Shown here in pieces: positions 48,781 through 62,930 of a stretch of 64,000 nt of DNA. The DNA is from Plectrocnemia conspersa (lineage: Eukaryota; Arthropoda; Insecta; Trichoptera; Polycentropodidae). The stretch's first letter is position 1. Every line of letters begins with the position of its first letter. A program made the translations under genes and the position numbers. Location: contig VTFK01000373.1 of NCBI GenBank assembly GCA_009617715.1, positions 62,001 to 126,000 on the forward strand, given 5' to 3'. Under the pieces are notes generated by a model, which worked only from the letters and a program-made list of their open reading frames with translations, had not been told where the DNA came from and did not search any database.

Positions 48781-51700
48781 AACCCATATAAATAACAATG
48801 CCTATTGATCTAAACCACTGTTTACGACAATCGCCACAAAATTGAATAGTTTCCAAATCCCTATCTTAAATTATTTTTAAGTAGGAGATAATTATAAATT
48901 ATTATTATATGAAGAGACAAGAAAAAAAAAATTCATTGTGAATAATATTAACTGATTATAGATAATAAATATTAATTTAGAATTAATCTCTAGCGCTTTT
49001 GTGATTGGAAAATAAATAATAAGCTAAATTTTAATTTATTCTTAGCTAGTATGCCAAAGTTTTCAAATCGCATATTTGATTTCTGACCAATAAACAATTG
49101 GTTAATATGTGATTCATTATTCACTATAATTGTATGATACTAAAATTACATGTAAGCGGAACATGTAAAAAATTATTAATTTATTTGTAAGTTGGACCCA
49201 TTTTCAAATTTAGTGTGGAACGAAATCTTGGAAATAAAATATTTTCTTAAACATACCATTAGTGGTATTTTGCCTGTAAAAACCTAGGAGCTATTCGTAG
49301 TAACAAAAGATAACATTATAATCGAAATAATAGATACTCTTAAAGAGGTCTTTAAAATAATCTTATCAAAACTTGAATCACATCTTCCATAAATTTACCG
49401 GATATCCGGTTCTGTTCCGGAAAATGTTTAGTCACTATTACATACTGACACAGATTTATAATTTATATTAAATATTTATATTATTAACTAAAATATTTAA
49501 TTTTTTTATTTTGCCTAAATAATTTTATTATAAAATAAAAAATATTTTAATGAAAAATTAAAACAGATGTAGCTTTATTATTATTATTTCAATAAATTAA
49601 AATATTTATATATACACATATCGCTTAATAATGGATAAAAAAATATATATAGAAAACAAGTTCAACATACATTTATATCTTATTACATATATTGCATTCG
49701 AACAGACATCAAAATTTTGTCATGATACGAAAGAATAGCAAAAAAATATTTCAGAACCACTATTGTTTTGCTTTTTGTCCGTGAGCATGAGACAATTTTA
49801 ATGTATGAATTTGCTTATCGTGAAAACACGTGTAATGTCTCACCCGTCCCATTATATTGTTGACGGAAAAAATGTGTTTGTCACGATAATTATTCCACTA
49901 AAACTACGTTATTAAGTAGGTGTCACTCAATAAATATTATTGATCTATGACAGTTATAATATATAGATTAGTAAAAGCTTCAGCTCTGGCTTTACTCAAA
50001 TCATAATAGTTATGATGAAATTTTATTCATAGTCTCAATCTTCTTATCCCGTTAAAACCGAGTTGACCTTTAAAGCTTTCTATAATGGTCGTAGCTTCAC
50101 GCTAAGGGTTTAAACCATTCATTTATCAAACACACTTACATATGGTTAGTTAATACTCATATATGTATATGAGGCATTTCGCCACTATCCAACTTAATGA
50201 TCCGAATAGGGAATTGAAACTCAAGCCGGTCGCGTAATAGCTTTACGCGTCGTCATTGCACATGGATATTTTAATATACGTACATACATATGTATATGTA
50301 TACATTTTATTATACGAGGGCGTGCCGTTGTGACTCCAGCATAAGAAATATGTTTGAGAATATAGATTGTCGCATTTGGCCTGCACGGGAAATTAACACG
50401 TTAAGGCAATAATGAATCATATATAAAGTTTAGACTGGAACACCTTCAGTAAATTGGAGAACGTGTTTAGAACGAATATGTGCTGCGATACTGGAGTGAG
50501 GTTTAACTCATAACTACTAAAATCTTTACGTGAGACCGTACTTTTTATCTCAAAACAATGCACGAATATATATAAAAAAATACCTATTATCTTTTTTATA
50601 TAATAATATTTTATTACTGTAAATATTATTTGAAATCGCTAACAATCATCTCTCCATATGAAAATATATCTAATGTAGTATTGCAATCCTGGTAATCAAT
50701 AAACACCTGTATGGCAGTGTATTATCGTCGCCTCAAAAAATAATATTATTACACCTAAGCTTGAATTATTATTATTCGATCCTGGTGATCTATAAAACAT
50801 GCGCGTGCCATCTATCGTTGTCGTCAGATTTATCGGATCCGATAGGTTTATCATACGGTGGGATTTACTATTAACAGATTTGACCCTATCCACCGTGCAA
50901 CTAGATTATTTAAATTAAATAATATTCATTATTTCTGAAAAACAGAGAAAGATTATCTGTCCAATAATAAGCTGTTTCTAAACTGTCAAAGCGTATTCTT
51001 ATAAATCGTTAATTCTATTTTTTTAACGTAGTAATTTGTAATTCCACTGAATAGGAGTTTTTGAATTAAATTATACGCTGATTTTCTATTAATTTATATC
51101 GTCTAATTTTTTTAAATATATGAAAATACGTAGTATATTTTTAAATGAATTAACGTAGAGATAAAAAGTTATTAATAAAATAATTAGGAGCACGTGAAGT
51201 TTAAAATATTTTTTTAACAGATAAATCACTAAAATTAAATTTCTTATAATATATGAAATACGTATTTATGATAAATTTATATGTTTTTAAGTTTGTGTTA
51301 TGGCGTTCAATATGTGTCACATGTATAAAAAATAACGGAATCACAATATTACGGCACAACTGATAAAAAATATATATTTATAAAAATGGTAATTCTGATT
51401 GCTCATTACATACAATGAACTTTGTTACTAAAAAACAAGCAATCAATACACTTTCAAATAAGAGTTTGGCTCGCCACCAAGGCTCTGCCCTTGATTTGTC
51501 GTTTTGATACTACGATTCTCACCATATGTATTACTTAGAAATATAACTAAAATCACTAGGTTATATAAAAGTATATATAAGCATTAAAGAATAAACATGT
51601 ATACTACTTTCACATAAATAAAGCTAACTCATCGTGGCGAAAAAATGTTAGAGCAGCATTTTCTCACCTCAAGGATGAGATCAATTAGTGCGGTCTAATA

Positions 51701-52019
51701 ATATAAACATGGTAATTATTAAATCAAACATACACTAAATGATTTATTATTTTATTAGAAATAATTGGGAAATCATTACGTTGTAATCCATTCCTAATTA
51801 AAATGAAAATACATTCCTGCGGCATATTATTTAGCGAAATAAGATATTATTAAGCAATCTGACAGATCAATATTAGTAGTTCATTACGATAAAAATATCT
51901 ATGGAAATCGAGACATAAATAATAAAAAATAACTTTAAACGTATTTCTGTAAATATCCAGGTATTACACAAGGTATACATTTTGCGTGTATATGTGTTCC
52001 CCTTCCGGAACGAGATTGA
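48781..52019. other. AT-rich gene-free stretch
   Basis: No gene recognised. Less AT-rich patches at 50190-50520, 50690-50900 and 51470-51530 hold only short frames without similarity. acatacatatgtatatgtat-type tracts occur near 50290. Confidence 0.5.
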
Positions 52020-52290
52020 GCATTCAATCGTAATGTGTTGATTGCGGAATTCCATTTTCAGTTCATGTCTGACCGGTATGCAGCAAAAATTCCGTTTGGC
52101 CACCTTGGTCCGGCGTGGTCTGGTATGCGGCAGAGTAATGAAAGTATCTGCACACTCAGAGATGGTCCATGCGATACGGCACAACCACCCAGAATCCCCC
52201 ACTGCCACCTAAAATTCACCTTCGAGCTGTGGCATACATATGTGGCTTCAGTATTTTTACTACTATTTGTACAATGTGTACAATAGATCG
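52020..52290. other. GC-richer tract open in several frames
   Basis: Between 52035 and 52290 one plus-strand (83 codons) and two minus-strand frames (96 and 111 codons) overlap. At most one could be real, and none resembles a known family. The tract may be an exon remnant or a regulatory island; I cannot decide from sequence alone. Confidence 0.25.
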
Positions 52291-54552
52291 ACAATATCAT
52301 TTTTTTAAATAGAAATATGTTGACCGTTGGTAAAATATATTTTACCACTATTTTTAAACTTGTTTTTTATTTAGCAAATTCATTGATCAAAACGAGAAAA
52401 AACAAAAAGTAGCCGCTTCCCTTTTCATGTCAAACTATGTCCAGAATCCAGAATTCAACCCGAGCAGACAAGGCTACAATAAATTACCTCTGGCGTTTCA
52501 ATCATAAACGTTTATTTATTTTAATAACGTTTTATTCGAATTTTTTAAATAACTTTTCATCTGTCATGGCACGTTAGGCTGTTATGTTGATATTTTTAAA
52601 CTATACATAAAACATTTTTTACAAAAGTCAACTGTCAACACTAATAGTTGTGCCTGATATTTCTGTCTGAACAAAAATAATTCTAGCAAATTTTTTTTTG
52701 GTTATATAGACAAATATAAAAATATACTACATAAATCCTCTGTGAATATTTATCAAAATATATTTATTTTGTCTCTTCTATTAGTCCTTTGAATCGGTTA
52801 TTCGAATAGCTGATATATAAAAGTATAATCTCTCACATGATCATGAAACAGAAAGCTTAAAATATTATTAATACAATAAATATAATATATCTTTATTGTA
52901 TATGTGAAAGCAAATCTTTAACCTTTGAAGTCTTAAAACAATTTTGATGTTAGTAAATAGCTCGCAACATAGCGCTAATTTAATTATTTTAAACGTATAT
53001 TTCAAGACAATTGTTAATTGTATAAACACATCATTATACACAGAACATGGTACTAGTATTTAAACAATGTCATGTATACAATTTTGTTATTAGCTGCGAT
53101 ATAATACAGACAAAGAATATAAAATAAAACATTGGTATTTATAATTTAAGGGAAAAAACTAAAAAAAATGGTTATAATGTAAGTGAAAGAAAAAAAGTGT
53201 TTAGCTGAAAATCTATTTAATATTTATTTATATAAAAAAATAATAAATTATATGTAGTTTATATTATTAGTATTAAAAAACTTATACTTATAATACTATT
53301 GTTTAAACTGTGTACTTAGACCAGATTGTTTAAATTTAAATTTAATTGCAAAAAAATTATAATTGATTTGTATATAATAATATTAAAAATATTTATTTGA
53401 GTTGTATACAATCTAATTATATTCACATTTTCTATAATACAATAGAATCCTTATACAAGCCAACCCAGATCATGTTTATGGTCGATTAACTCGCAATTAG
53501 ATTTACCCAATTTTCCTAAGTTAGCAAAACAAATAATGATGTAAATATGCGAAGCCTTTTAAGCTCCGAAAATATGTAATATCATTAATATGACATATTT
53601 TAAACTAATATTTAAATTATCAACATTATAAAGAAAATCTGTACACAATACAATAAATAAAAAGTAATTATTTCAATTATTTTTTTTATTATAAAAAAGC
53701 AGATGTTTGGTTATATTTAAAGTGTAATATAAAAAATATAATTGCTTTCCGTAAATTTTTGATTAAGAAATAGGTTCAAGATATCTGATGAAATTCAATA
53801 TAAATACGTTTTAATTAAATCAATACGATTTTAACTAACATTGAACAATGTCTATCCAACGCTCTGTGTACACACAATTAAAGCGTCCGGTTAAATTGAA
53901 CAACGAAAACCTATAAGTGTGTATGGTTCGTCGAGTTCAACGAAGAAACAACATTTTCAATATTTACCTACCCAATAACGAATTAGTAACCGTTGGACTT
54001 CTTCGAATAAAGCTTTGGTAAAACTTCTCTTAATTAATAGACGAATTTTGAGCGTTTGCCATAAATAACATTAATCTACAAAAAATATTAATAATAAATC
54101 TATTTATAATATTCAGTGTCCTAAGTACAAAAATACAATACCTTCCACTTTAATCAATATCTTCTATAACCTTCAATATATTCCTCTTATATAACATTCT
54201 TAGTTGTTTCATCGTTGATTTTGAATATCACTATTTGTTCAGTTTATTTTAGGAAAATATTATTTGTCTTATTGTTCCTTTGGGTGATAAAGTATCAAGT
54301 AATCATAAATTGCTTGTAAATAAAAATAATCGATAGGTCATTAATAATTGTAGAGTGGTTTTGATGTTTTTTTATATTTAAAAGTGCAAATTTTATTATA
54401 TGCTTTCGTATTTATATTCGTGCATAAGTAATATTTTGATTATGATTTATAGCATTGATTTTTTATATCTATTGATTCATTAGATCTCATTTATAAATAT
54501 ATCTCCTTTATATATCAATGTTACAATGTTACAATATAAAAAAATATTATGA
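52291..54552. other. AT-rich gene-free stretch
   Basis: Nothing recognisable. 53820-54010 is slightly GC-richer. The remainder is AT-rich. Confidence 0.55.
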
Positions 54553-54640
54553 ACTAGTGGTCACAGAGCACTTAACTTAAAATTTTGTATCCCACGGACC
54601 ACAACCATATTTTTGACATACAAGTAAAATTTTAGCAATA
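54553..54640 (+). mobile_element. hAT-like terminus ('cacggaccac' type)
   Basis: agtggtcacagagcacttaa, then ttttgtatcccacggaccac. This resembles the widespread hAT start 'CAGTGGTTCTTAACCTTTTTTGTATCACGGACCAC'. No partner terminus or target duplication identified. Confidence 0.38.
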
Positions 54641-55190
54641 CAGGAAATGGATATTGTTAATGAACTCCAAGCTATTTGTAAAAAAATGTATATCAATAAA
54701 AATGTAATTTATTGACCCAAATATAGATAAACAATTACATATATATTCATGATTGTGGCAAAGATGATATTTTTCTTTATAATTGATATTTGTACAAAAA
54801 ACTAGTCACATTCACGTATAGATGTAAAATTATGTTGAAAAATGTTTTTAAAAATATTTAAATTAAATATAATATCTGTAAATAGATGCAAATTTTTCTC
54901 TACAAATTAATCTATAATACGTTGATGAACTTGCTACTGTGAATCTCATAAGTTTTAGCCTTAATACAAAAAAAACAGTGATCATAAGTCTATATTGAAG
55001 TTTATTCTTGCATCAATATACCTATATGATTAAATTAGAAAGATAAAGTGGTTTGCAACAGCAATTAGTTTAATAAAAACAAGAATTTTTCCAACTTCCC
55101 TCGTCACAGGACACCACATGACAAATATTTGCACAGTGATACACAGACATAGTTTAAAAGTTAATTGGTTTGCCAATACGGCAATCAATA
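54641..55190. other. AT-rich gene-free stretch
   Basis: No recognisable gene. Part may belong to the hAT relic whose end lies at 54553. Confidence 0.5.
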
Positions 55191-55500
55191 TTAAAAACGT
55201 CTAGTTTGTTTGCACTCGCGTCTACCGCCAGGTCACAGTAATTCGTTTAAATTCACTCCACCGGTCGACGATAGTTGAGCAAACTAAACTTAATCGATGG
55301 CTTTTAGTCTGATGAATTAGGTGTACTCTGAATTAAGGCGTTTGACAAATAATGAAAGTGTAATATAACCCTCCCTTCTCCCCTCAATTTGTACCTGTTA
55401 GAATAATTCATTAGGGGAGGATATCCGAGACGTTCGGGAACGTTGATAAAGTCGTTCATAATTATTGCGGTGGAAAAGGCAAATAGACACTGTGCGATAT
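55190..55500. other. GC-richer non-coding tract
   Basis: A bounded GC-richer tract containing cactcgcgtctaccgccagg and ggggaggatatccgag, without an open frame. Candidate regulatory island by composition only. Confidence 0.3.
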
Positions 55501-56529
55501 TATTTGATCACTGGAAAACTTTATAATAATAAAATTAATTTTATTCTAATTCAAAGATGTTTTTATGGCTATAAATAAGCATAAATAAAACTACAATAAA
55601 TAAGTTGAAACAATTAAGCTTGAAAATTTAGTTTTGTTGTGTATATCAATTAAATAAAAAAAGTATCTTCTTACATTATATTCACCGCAATTATCTTAAA
55701 AAAAATGATATCGACATAGCTTTTATATTTACTAAATATGTCTGGATGAATAAACCGTAATTATCATACTTTGGTCATAAGTAATCGCTTATTTAATAAA
55801 TATATATTTATTTTCAATTATTTCATTTATTTTCTGCTCATTTATTTTAATTAAATTAGGCCCATCATGACTAATAAATATAAAAAAAACGTAGTAAGAA
55901 AAAAAACATATCCGAGCACCATGAAAGATTTTTAGCAGAAGTCGTTTACGTATAGAAAGAACCTCTTCTTGCTCTAAAAATGATTCAGTAAAAGCTTTAT
56001 TTATTTATTTTACAAAGAAAAAAATATATAAACAATTCAGAAATAGTAAGAAGCAATCAATAATCACTCTTGCTGTCATCCAAAATCGAATTCGAACGAC
56101 ACGATTTTTTTTAAGGGTGAGGTCTTCCGCCCTTTCTACTCAAAATCACAAAAAAATGAGAAAATAAAGGGGCAGAAAGTAAAAATGTGCCATTCACAAA
56201 TAATTCTTTCACGCATTGGCTCCACATTACATGACTTTCACGACCAAAAATTAAAATTCTTATTAGATGGTTTAGATACACAATTTAAATATTCTACAGA
56301 AATAATTATTCTTTATTTAGAATCACGAATGATTAAGACCCCTAATTTATTAAGTATTTTAACTTCGACAGACTTGTGATTTGAAAGCATTTTTTCTACT
56401 GCAAAAAAATATTTTTTGATTTATGATAAATTGCTTATTGTCGTATCTGCTAATTTTTTTGCTGCTCTACAAACTCCTTGCATTATTAGAACTTCTAAAT
56501 GTGTGTCATGTAGAAGTACTGAATGTTTT
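55501..56529. other. AT-rich stretch with a third LINE-tail-like motif
   Basis: aattaggcccatcatgact at 55854-55872 matches the motifs at 18449 and 18783 and is followed by A-rich sequence. From 56185 to 56529 are short frames (64-65 codons) without known similarity. They could be coding remains of the repeat that starts at 56530, but no motif supports it. Confidence 0.4.
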
Positions 56530-57100
56530 CACTAAAAACACAATGACACTGACAAAGTATTTAAAACCACGACCAAAATACTTTACAAAGGCACAACACA
56601 CTTTTTGGGAACGATTTTAGTCAAAAATCAAAAGTATACTGAGCGCTAGTTCTGTGTTATTATAAATAATAAATGTAGTTTAAAATATATTACTGTAATA
56701 TTTGCGATTTTTAGAAATTTTGAAAATTTGTTCTCACAGTAATTTTCAAAGTTCAAAACAAAAAATCGCATCAAATGTAAAACCCACAGTAAACATTAAT
56801 ATGTTAAAGTCACCGGCTTAGAGCAGAATGTTTTATGTTATGGGGTAACTTTCAGAAGTTACCCCATAAGAAAAATATATATTAATATATCTTGTTCCAA
56901 CTCTTTAATGTTTTTATCTATTAACTTGTTTCTAATAATATTACTAAATTTTCATATGTGTGTATGTAGGTATTTTAATATGTGTAATTTAAGTTGAATA
57001 ATTATTAATAAAGTCATTGTTATATTAAGATTTTCATTACCTATTTAATTGTATTGCATTTATCGTATCATTCAAAAGACTATCGACCAGTTGACCATAT
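56530..57100. mobile_element. Foldback-type element, copy 2 (truncated)
   Basis: Colinear with 31470-32500 of copy 1. Shared landmarks: aaaacacaatgacactg, taaaaccacgac, caaaagtatactgagcgcta, one internal unit (56643-56801), and a block with caccggctta and ggggtaact corresponding to accgacttaag and cgggtaatt. It ends in a decayed minisatellite end, attcaaaagactatcgacca at about 57071-57090. The left minisatellite end is missing, and only one internal unit is present against three in copy 1. Confidence 0.72.
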
Positions 57101-57390
57101 ATAAGGGCTCACAGTTGATGGAAGCCCAGCCCCATAGAATCTAAATATATCACTCTGTAAAAAAAAAAAGGAGACTGCAACTGATCGAATTCATCTAAGC
57201 AATTTTAAATTATCAATTAAACCCATGAAAAACCCCCGAAGGGGTGAAATACTCTTTCGATCCGCCATGGTTTGTAAATCGCTCAAATAACTCGAGAACA
57301 ACCGATTTAAATCAAATCAAGGTCCAAAAGAGGTCCAAATGACCCATAACAAGCCTTGTCGAAGGCCTTTCCAAAAATATTTATATTCGA
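57100..57390. other. Unidentified GC-richer tract
   Basis: Directly beyond copy 2. It contains acccccgaaggggtgaaata (a CCCC-CGAA-GGGG mini-hairpin) and a short direct repeat, aggtccaaa, at about 57320 and 57331. It looks like a piece of a mobile element because of its mixed composition and abrupt borders, but I do not recognise it. Confidence 0.3.
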
Positions 57391-58990
57391 TTCTTTGTAT
57401 TTCCGCTTCAATAAATTTTGTTTTACTTTTGGTAAGAAAAAAGTTATATTTATAGGTTAAAATTTATATATATTAAAATTACTTGAAAATTAAAATTAGA
57501 CATATGTCAGAAACTTAATTTATGTAAAATAAATTGATATTCCCCGTTGTTATAAATTATATATAAGTTTCTTTATTCAAGGGATGTTTAGTAAGTCAAG
57601 ATATTAGGCTAGTATATATAGAAATTTCGGGTTTGAAGCAAAGGGGTTTAAATGATTATTGTCAAAAAGATGTCGGAAAAAATAATAATAGTTCATACAA
57701 AGATATAATTTACCACAGTATTGAGATGTAATGGGCATTTTAATTGCTGGTGGAGTAGCTGGGATTGTCATCGTATTGTCGTGTTCTAGTTATGCTTTCT
57801 GTAAAATCCCTGATCGTACAAAAAGTATATTGAATATCGACCAGTCTCTGAAACTATTTCGAATCTTCCTCAATGTTACTATGTGTCAGATATTTTATAT
57901 TTATGTTAACAAACCAATTGCATTACTTCTTAAACACACCTTTAAATGTATTCACTGCATTAAAAACACGGTTTAAATCAGTAACCAAAGAGCAATACTA
58001 TTGTTTGGCACGCGTCTTCTTATAAAAATTATAGTTTTAATTAGCGTTATTAATAGGTGGTTAACGTCTCGGTAACCAGGGAGTTTAAAGAACAATGGTA
58101 ATATACGCAGAGTCGAATGTATTGTCTCTAGCGCTCGTCTTCCCATACAAAGGGTTGTTTTTGTGATACTGAGGTATCTCTATAGTTGTGTGATATGTGA
58201 ATTTTAAACTAATTAAGGTTGATTATACTGCGTGGGCGATTTCTCTTATCCTTGTTTAAGTGGTTGTTATGGTGATCAATAAAGCAGGTGGACAAAACTA
58301 AAGCGTAAATACTATTTATTTTCGAGTGGAAACACTGCCATTAAAATGTACGGCTAACATGTTTCTATTTATACATATTAAGAATATACTGAAAAATTCT
58401 CCATTGTCGAAGATAAGATTATTAAAATAAAAAAATACGCGTTGAATTATGGTATATAAATGTTTTTATGCATCAGTGACTAATTATCATTATTATTACT
58501 CAGCAAAACAAATCTGTATCATTTGTGAAATTGTGAAATTCATAACAAAAACATACAATGCAGCGGACAAAAATAAATCATCGCAACTAAACTCAATAAA
58601 CAAAATGACTAATGATTTACGCAGTAAAATTTAGATCATAAGAAATAAATTGAGGTCGCGTAAATATAACAGATTTGTTAAAAAAAAATTGACAAGGCGC
58701 TTAAAAAATGCACAAACATTTCAGAGTTAAAAATACACAATGGTAATAAGTTATCTAAGAGTATTTCAATAGCATATGATTTCACATTAAACTAAATAAA
58801 AATATTTATTACTTTAAAAACGGTAAAAAATTTGCAATAAAAATGCAACATATTGATCCGTTAATTACAGTAAAATATTAAAAAAAATAATCATATTCCT
58901 TTAAAATAATCTCTTAGGATAAAATTATTAAGGAATAGTTCGAGAACACAATAATTCAATAGTTTGGAAAGGCTTATATGTACCAATTAT
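57391..58990. other. AT-rich gene-free stretch
   Basis: No gene supported. Frames of 61-81 codons (57731-57976, 58449-58634) lack known motifs. 58080-58270 is slightly GC-richer. Confidence 0.5.
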
Positions 58991-59001
58991 GGAAAAAGTA
59001 C

Positions 59002-59630
59002 AGGACTTTTGATTTAAAATATAGAAAAAGCTTTTCCTACGTTATGGTACAATGGTTTAATTCATAAACTATACAAATATAAGACTCACGACTATCTGTA
59101 ACAATTAATTAACTTATACCTGAGAGGTAGAATCTGAGTTATTTTTCTACGTAATGAACACGTTATTCCTGCTGGAGTTTGGTTAAACCATTTTACTTTT
59201 TCTTGTAAATTAACAATATTCCAAAATAAAAATACGCGTTTATCTGTATACGCTGATGATACAGCAATATTAACAAGTGCTTACAGTTTTAGACCAATCG
59301 TATTTTTTTTTAAAAAACTTAAATATATTTTTTAAAAAGTGAAAATCTAAATCAACAATAATAAAACATGTATTTATAAAATGTTGATAAACATTGCTAG
59401 CTACTTTTTTAAATGAACAGAACAGTAACGTAGAAGTCTAATGTTAAGCAGATTTTTGAAACTTTGCTCTAAATTTAAAGGACTTGCTGCCATTGCCGCT
59501 CTTTAGACCAATATTTTTAATAGAAAGGGTGTGTTCAACACAAAAAATAATACCTTAACATACAAACAATTAATCAGACCCATATCAAGATATGCTTGTA
59601 TTGTATGGAGAAATACTAGCAATATTGTTT
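59002..59630 (+). pseudogene. Jockey-like LINE reverse transcriptase, C-terminal two thirds
   Basis: The clearest LINE remnant. On the plus strand: NIEKAFPTLWYNGLIHKLYK (palm block; family I-E-K-A-F-D-x-V-W, with the catalytic Asp changed to Pro), then LINLYLRGRI, a stop, and PAGVWLN where the family has P-A-G-V-P-Q-G. RLSVYADDTAILTSA follows with the intact Y-A-D-D catalytic motif, then FFKKLKYIF. Further on come LTYKQLIRPISRYACIVWRN (59560-59612), matching the family's C-terminal 'L-Y-K-x-x-I-R-P-I-x-x-Y-A-x-x-V-W'. Several stops and frameshifts, with a deletion between the P-A-G and R-L-x-x-Y-A-D-D blocks. Inactive. Confidence 0.9.
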
Positions 59631-60520
59631 TTATAAATTTTTATTTAAAATTAAAATAATAAAATAATATATAATACACATTTTTATAATAATTTAAAAA
59701 ACTACCAACAAGCGTAGAACATTGCCATCTGAAAAATATTTCGCTTAACTAGAATATCTCCCACTAATTTTATGTAGGTAAACTACGATGAATAAAAGCT
59801 TCAATTAAAATATTAAATATTAAAACACGTATTGATCTTATTATACAATACAACAATCATACTCATTCTAAAATAGGTTTTCTAGTTTGGAATAATACAA
59901 ATATTTATTTTTTTTTTCCAAATTGTTAAAATGCTGAAACGAAAGCAAAAATATTAACCCGCTTTAGAAACATTTGTGAATAAATCGATAGGGATATTTT
60001 AAAATTGTTCATGAAATATTTAAGTACAAATAACTGCTAATTGTCACGAACCATAAAACATTTATCTCGCTGTGCAAATTTTATTTAATTTTTAATATTT
60101 GACACGCCAAAAACAATTCTTGGACCTGTTTCTTTCGCTTACCTTCGTGCATAAATAATTACGCAGTTACTTTCTGGGAGCCCTAATTTACTATAGATAG
60201 AATAGCAGAAACTGTCACGAAGAAAAACGTGATTAAATAAATTATATTTATTCAGAAATTATAATTTATTTATACAATAAAACCTTTCTGGGTGAGGGCA
60301 AATTAAGATTGTTACGAAGTTACGGTTGAGTTTGAACGTACATACGTTGTTTTAATTGTTTAAATTAAGATATGGTTCAAGTTAAGAAATCTGCTTGTGC
60401 GTTACTAAACTTTTGGAACAGGTGATATAATCGAATAATTTCGATTTAATTAGTCTTAATTAGATTAGTAGTCAATTTAATATAACAATCAATTAAAAAA
60501 AATATTTTAATAATTAATAA
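59631..60520. other. AT-rich gene-free stretch
   Basis: Possibly some 3' remains of the LINE to about 60050, but nothing readable. Otherwise no gene. Confidence 0.5.
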
Positions 60521-60540
60521 ATGTATTTGAGACATACATT

Positions 60541-61642
<1,102 letters not shown>

Positions 61643-61717
61643 AGTGTCGCTGCCGGGGCGCTAAACCGCAACCTCAGAGTTACTTGTTTGAGATGTTACG
61701 GACTACGCTATCCCGTC
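61643..61717 (-). repeat. tRNA-derived SINE head or tRNA pseudogene
   Basis: On the minus strand tagcgtagtccg (61710-61699) matches 11 of 12 positions of the pol III A box (TRGCNNARYNGG). ggtttagcgcc (61667-61657) is a degenerate B box. Their starts are 43 bp apart, close to the 44 bp of a real tRNA. A T-stem of 4 of 5 pairs and a short ctca/tgag stem are visible, but the acceptor stem does not pair. The sequence beyond, on the minus strand, turns AT-rich, as in SINE tails. A functional tRNA is ruled out; a SINE relic is the best reading. Confidence 0.42.
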
Positions 61718-62559
61718 CTTATAAATAGTATTATATTTGATTAAAGATTAATAATCAATTAAGTTCGTAAATATGCAATATTAATTTAAAAACTTTTATA
61801 AGTCTTCCTAATTTATTATGTCAGCGAACCTTACGTAGAACAATTAAACTTCGTTTTTCTTATCCGTGCCGATCGCGCTTGTAGAATTTATTTTTAAATT
61901 ACCCAACTCAATATTAATCCCCTTCGAACAGTTTAAAACTTATTTCGCTGATTTTTTATTAATCGATGTTCTGTGAAGAATTTTCTCGGCTCATCTTTAA
62001 TTATTTCCATAATTATACTAATTAATGTCTTGCGTCAAAAACTCGGGCAGAAGATATAAAACTTTTCATATTCTTTCATCGATTATTGTAACGAAAATAT
62101 AAAGTACAATTAATGAAATACTTTTTCTTATAAATCGCTTAATTAAAAAAATGAAATAAGTATTTTAGAACTATTATTATTTAAATAATTTATAGAAATG
62201 TCCATAAATTTAAATCGGCAAATATTTTTTCAAGTAATTTAATATGATTTTAATCTTATAAAATAAGTGATTTACAACAAAGTTATTTTTATGAATTATT
62301 TTTTTATATTTATATCTTATACTATTCTTAAAGTTGATTTAGTAAGTAAATATAATATAGTTCATTTTTAAGTGAACCATAAAAAAACATATTTTAATCT
62401 CTTTTTATGTTTCAATTATAAATAATCTGCTCGCATTTCATTTTCTACCGTTAGGTTAACATTTAAGTTAACTGTTTATTATCAGACAAAAGCTGCAAAT
62501 ACACATTTTATATCGAAAACTATTTATGCGGATATTACACAATATAAGCTCTTAACGCC
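61718..62559. other. AT-rich gene-free stretch
   Basis: No recognisable feature. The patch 61830-61900 is slightly GC-richer. Confidence 0.55.
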
Positions 62560-62930
62560 ATTGTCGTTTAATACGCGACTCGGCGGTTAATGAAATTGCG
62601 GATAAAAGCTTTTTAAGCCCTTTCGTTTGCGCGATTCGAATTTTATCTTTGGACATTCGATAGAAATTGAACCCCCTCCATATTTACCCCCCTACACTTG
62701 AATTACCGCCACCTAGATCCGTCCGATTTGCGTCAATTGATCGCTTCGGAAGTGATACGAAAATAATAATTCAATTAATTTAATAAAGGATTATCGGTGT
62801 ACGACAAGAAGTGATTAATTACACGACTTCCCTTTCCCATTCTTTAGCATTCGAGTATTATAAATTCGCGGAAGTGGTGCTAAATCGATATCGTCATCAA
62901 AATGCGCGAGCTGAGTAAAACCATCTGTAT
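62560..62930. other. GC-richer tract with TAAT-type motifs
   Basis: A bounded GC-richer tract with gattaattac, caattaattta and other TAAT cores of the sort bound by homeodomain proteins, and no long open frame. Candidate cis-regulatory element. Confidence 0.33.

Noticed and set aside
51873..52348. Overlapping 83-, 96- and 111-codon open frames on both strands
   Set aside because: At most one can be real and none resembles a protein; simultaneous openness on both strands points to base composition.
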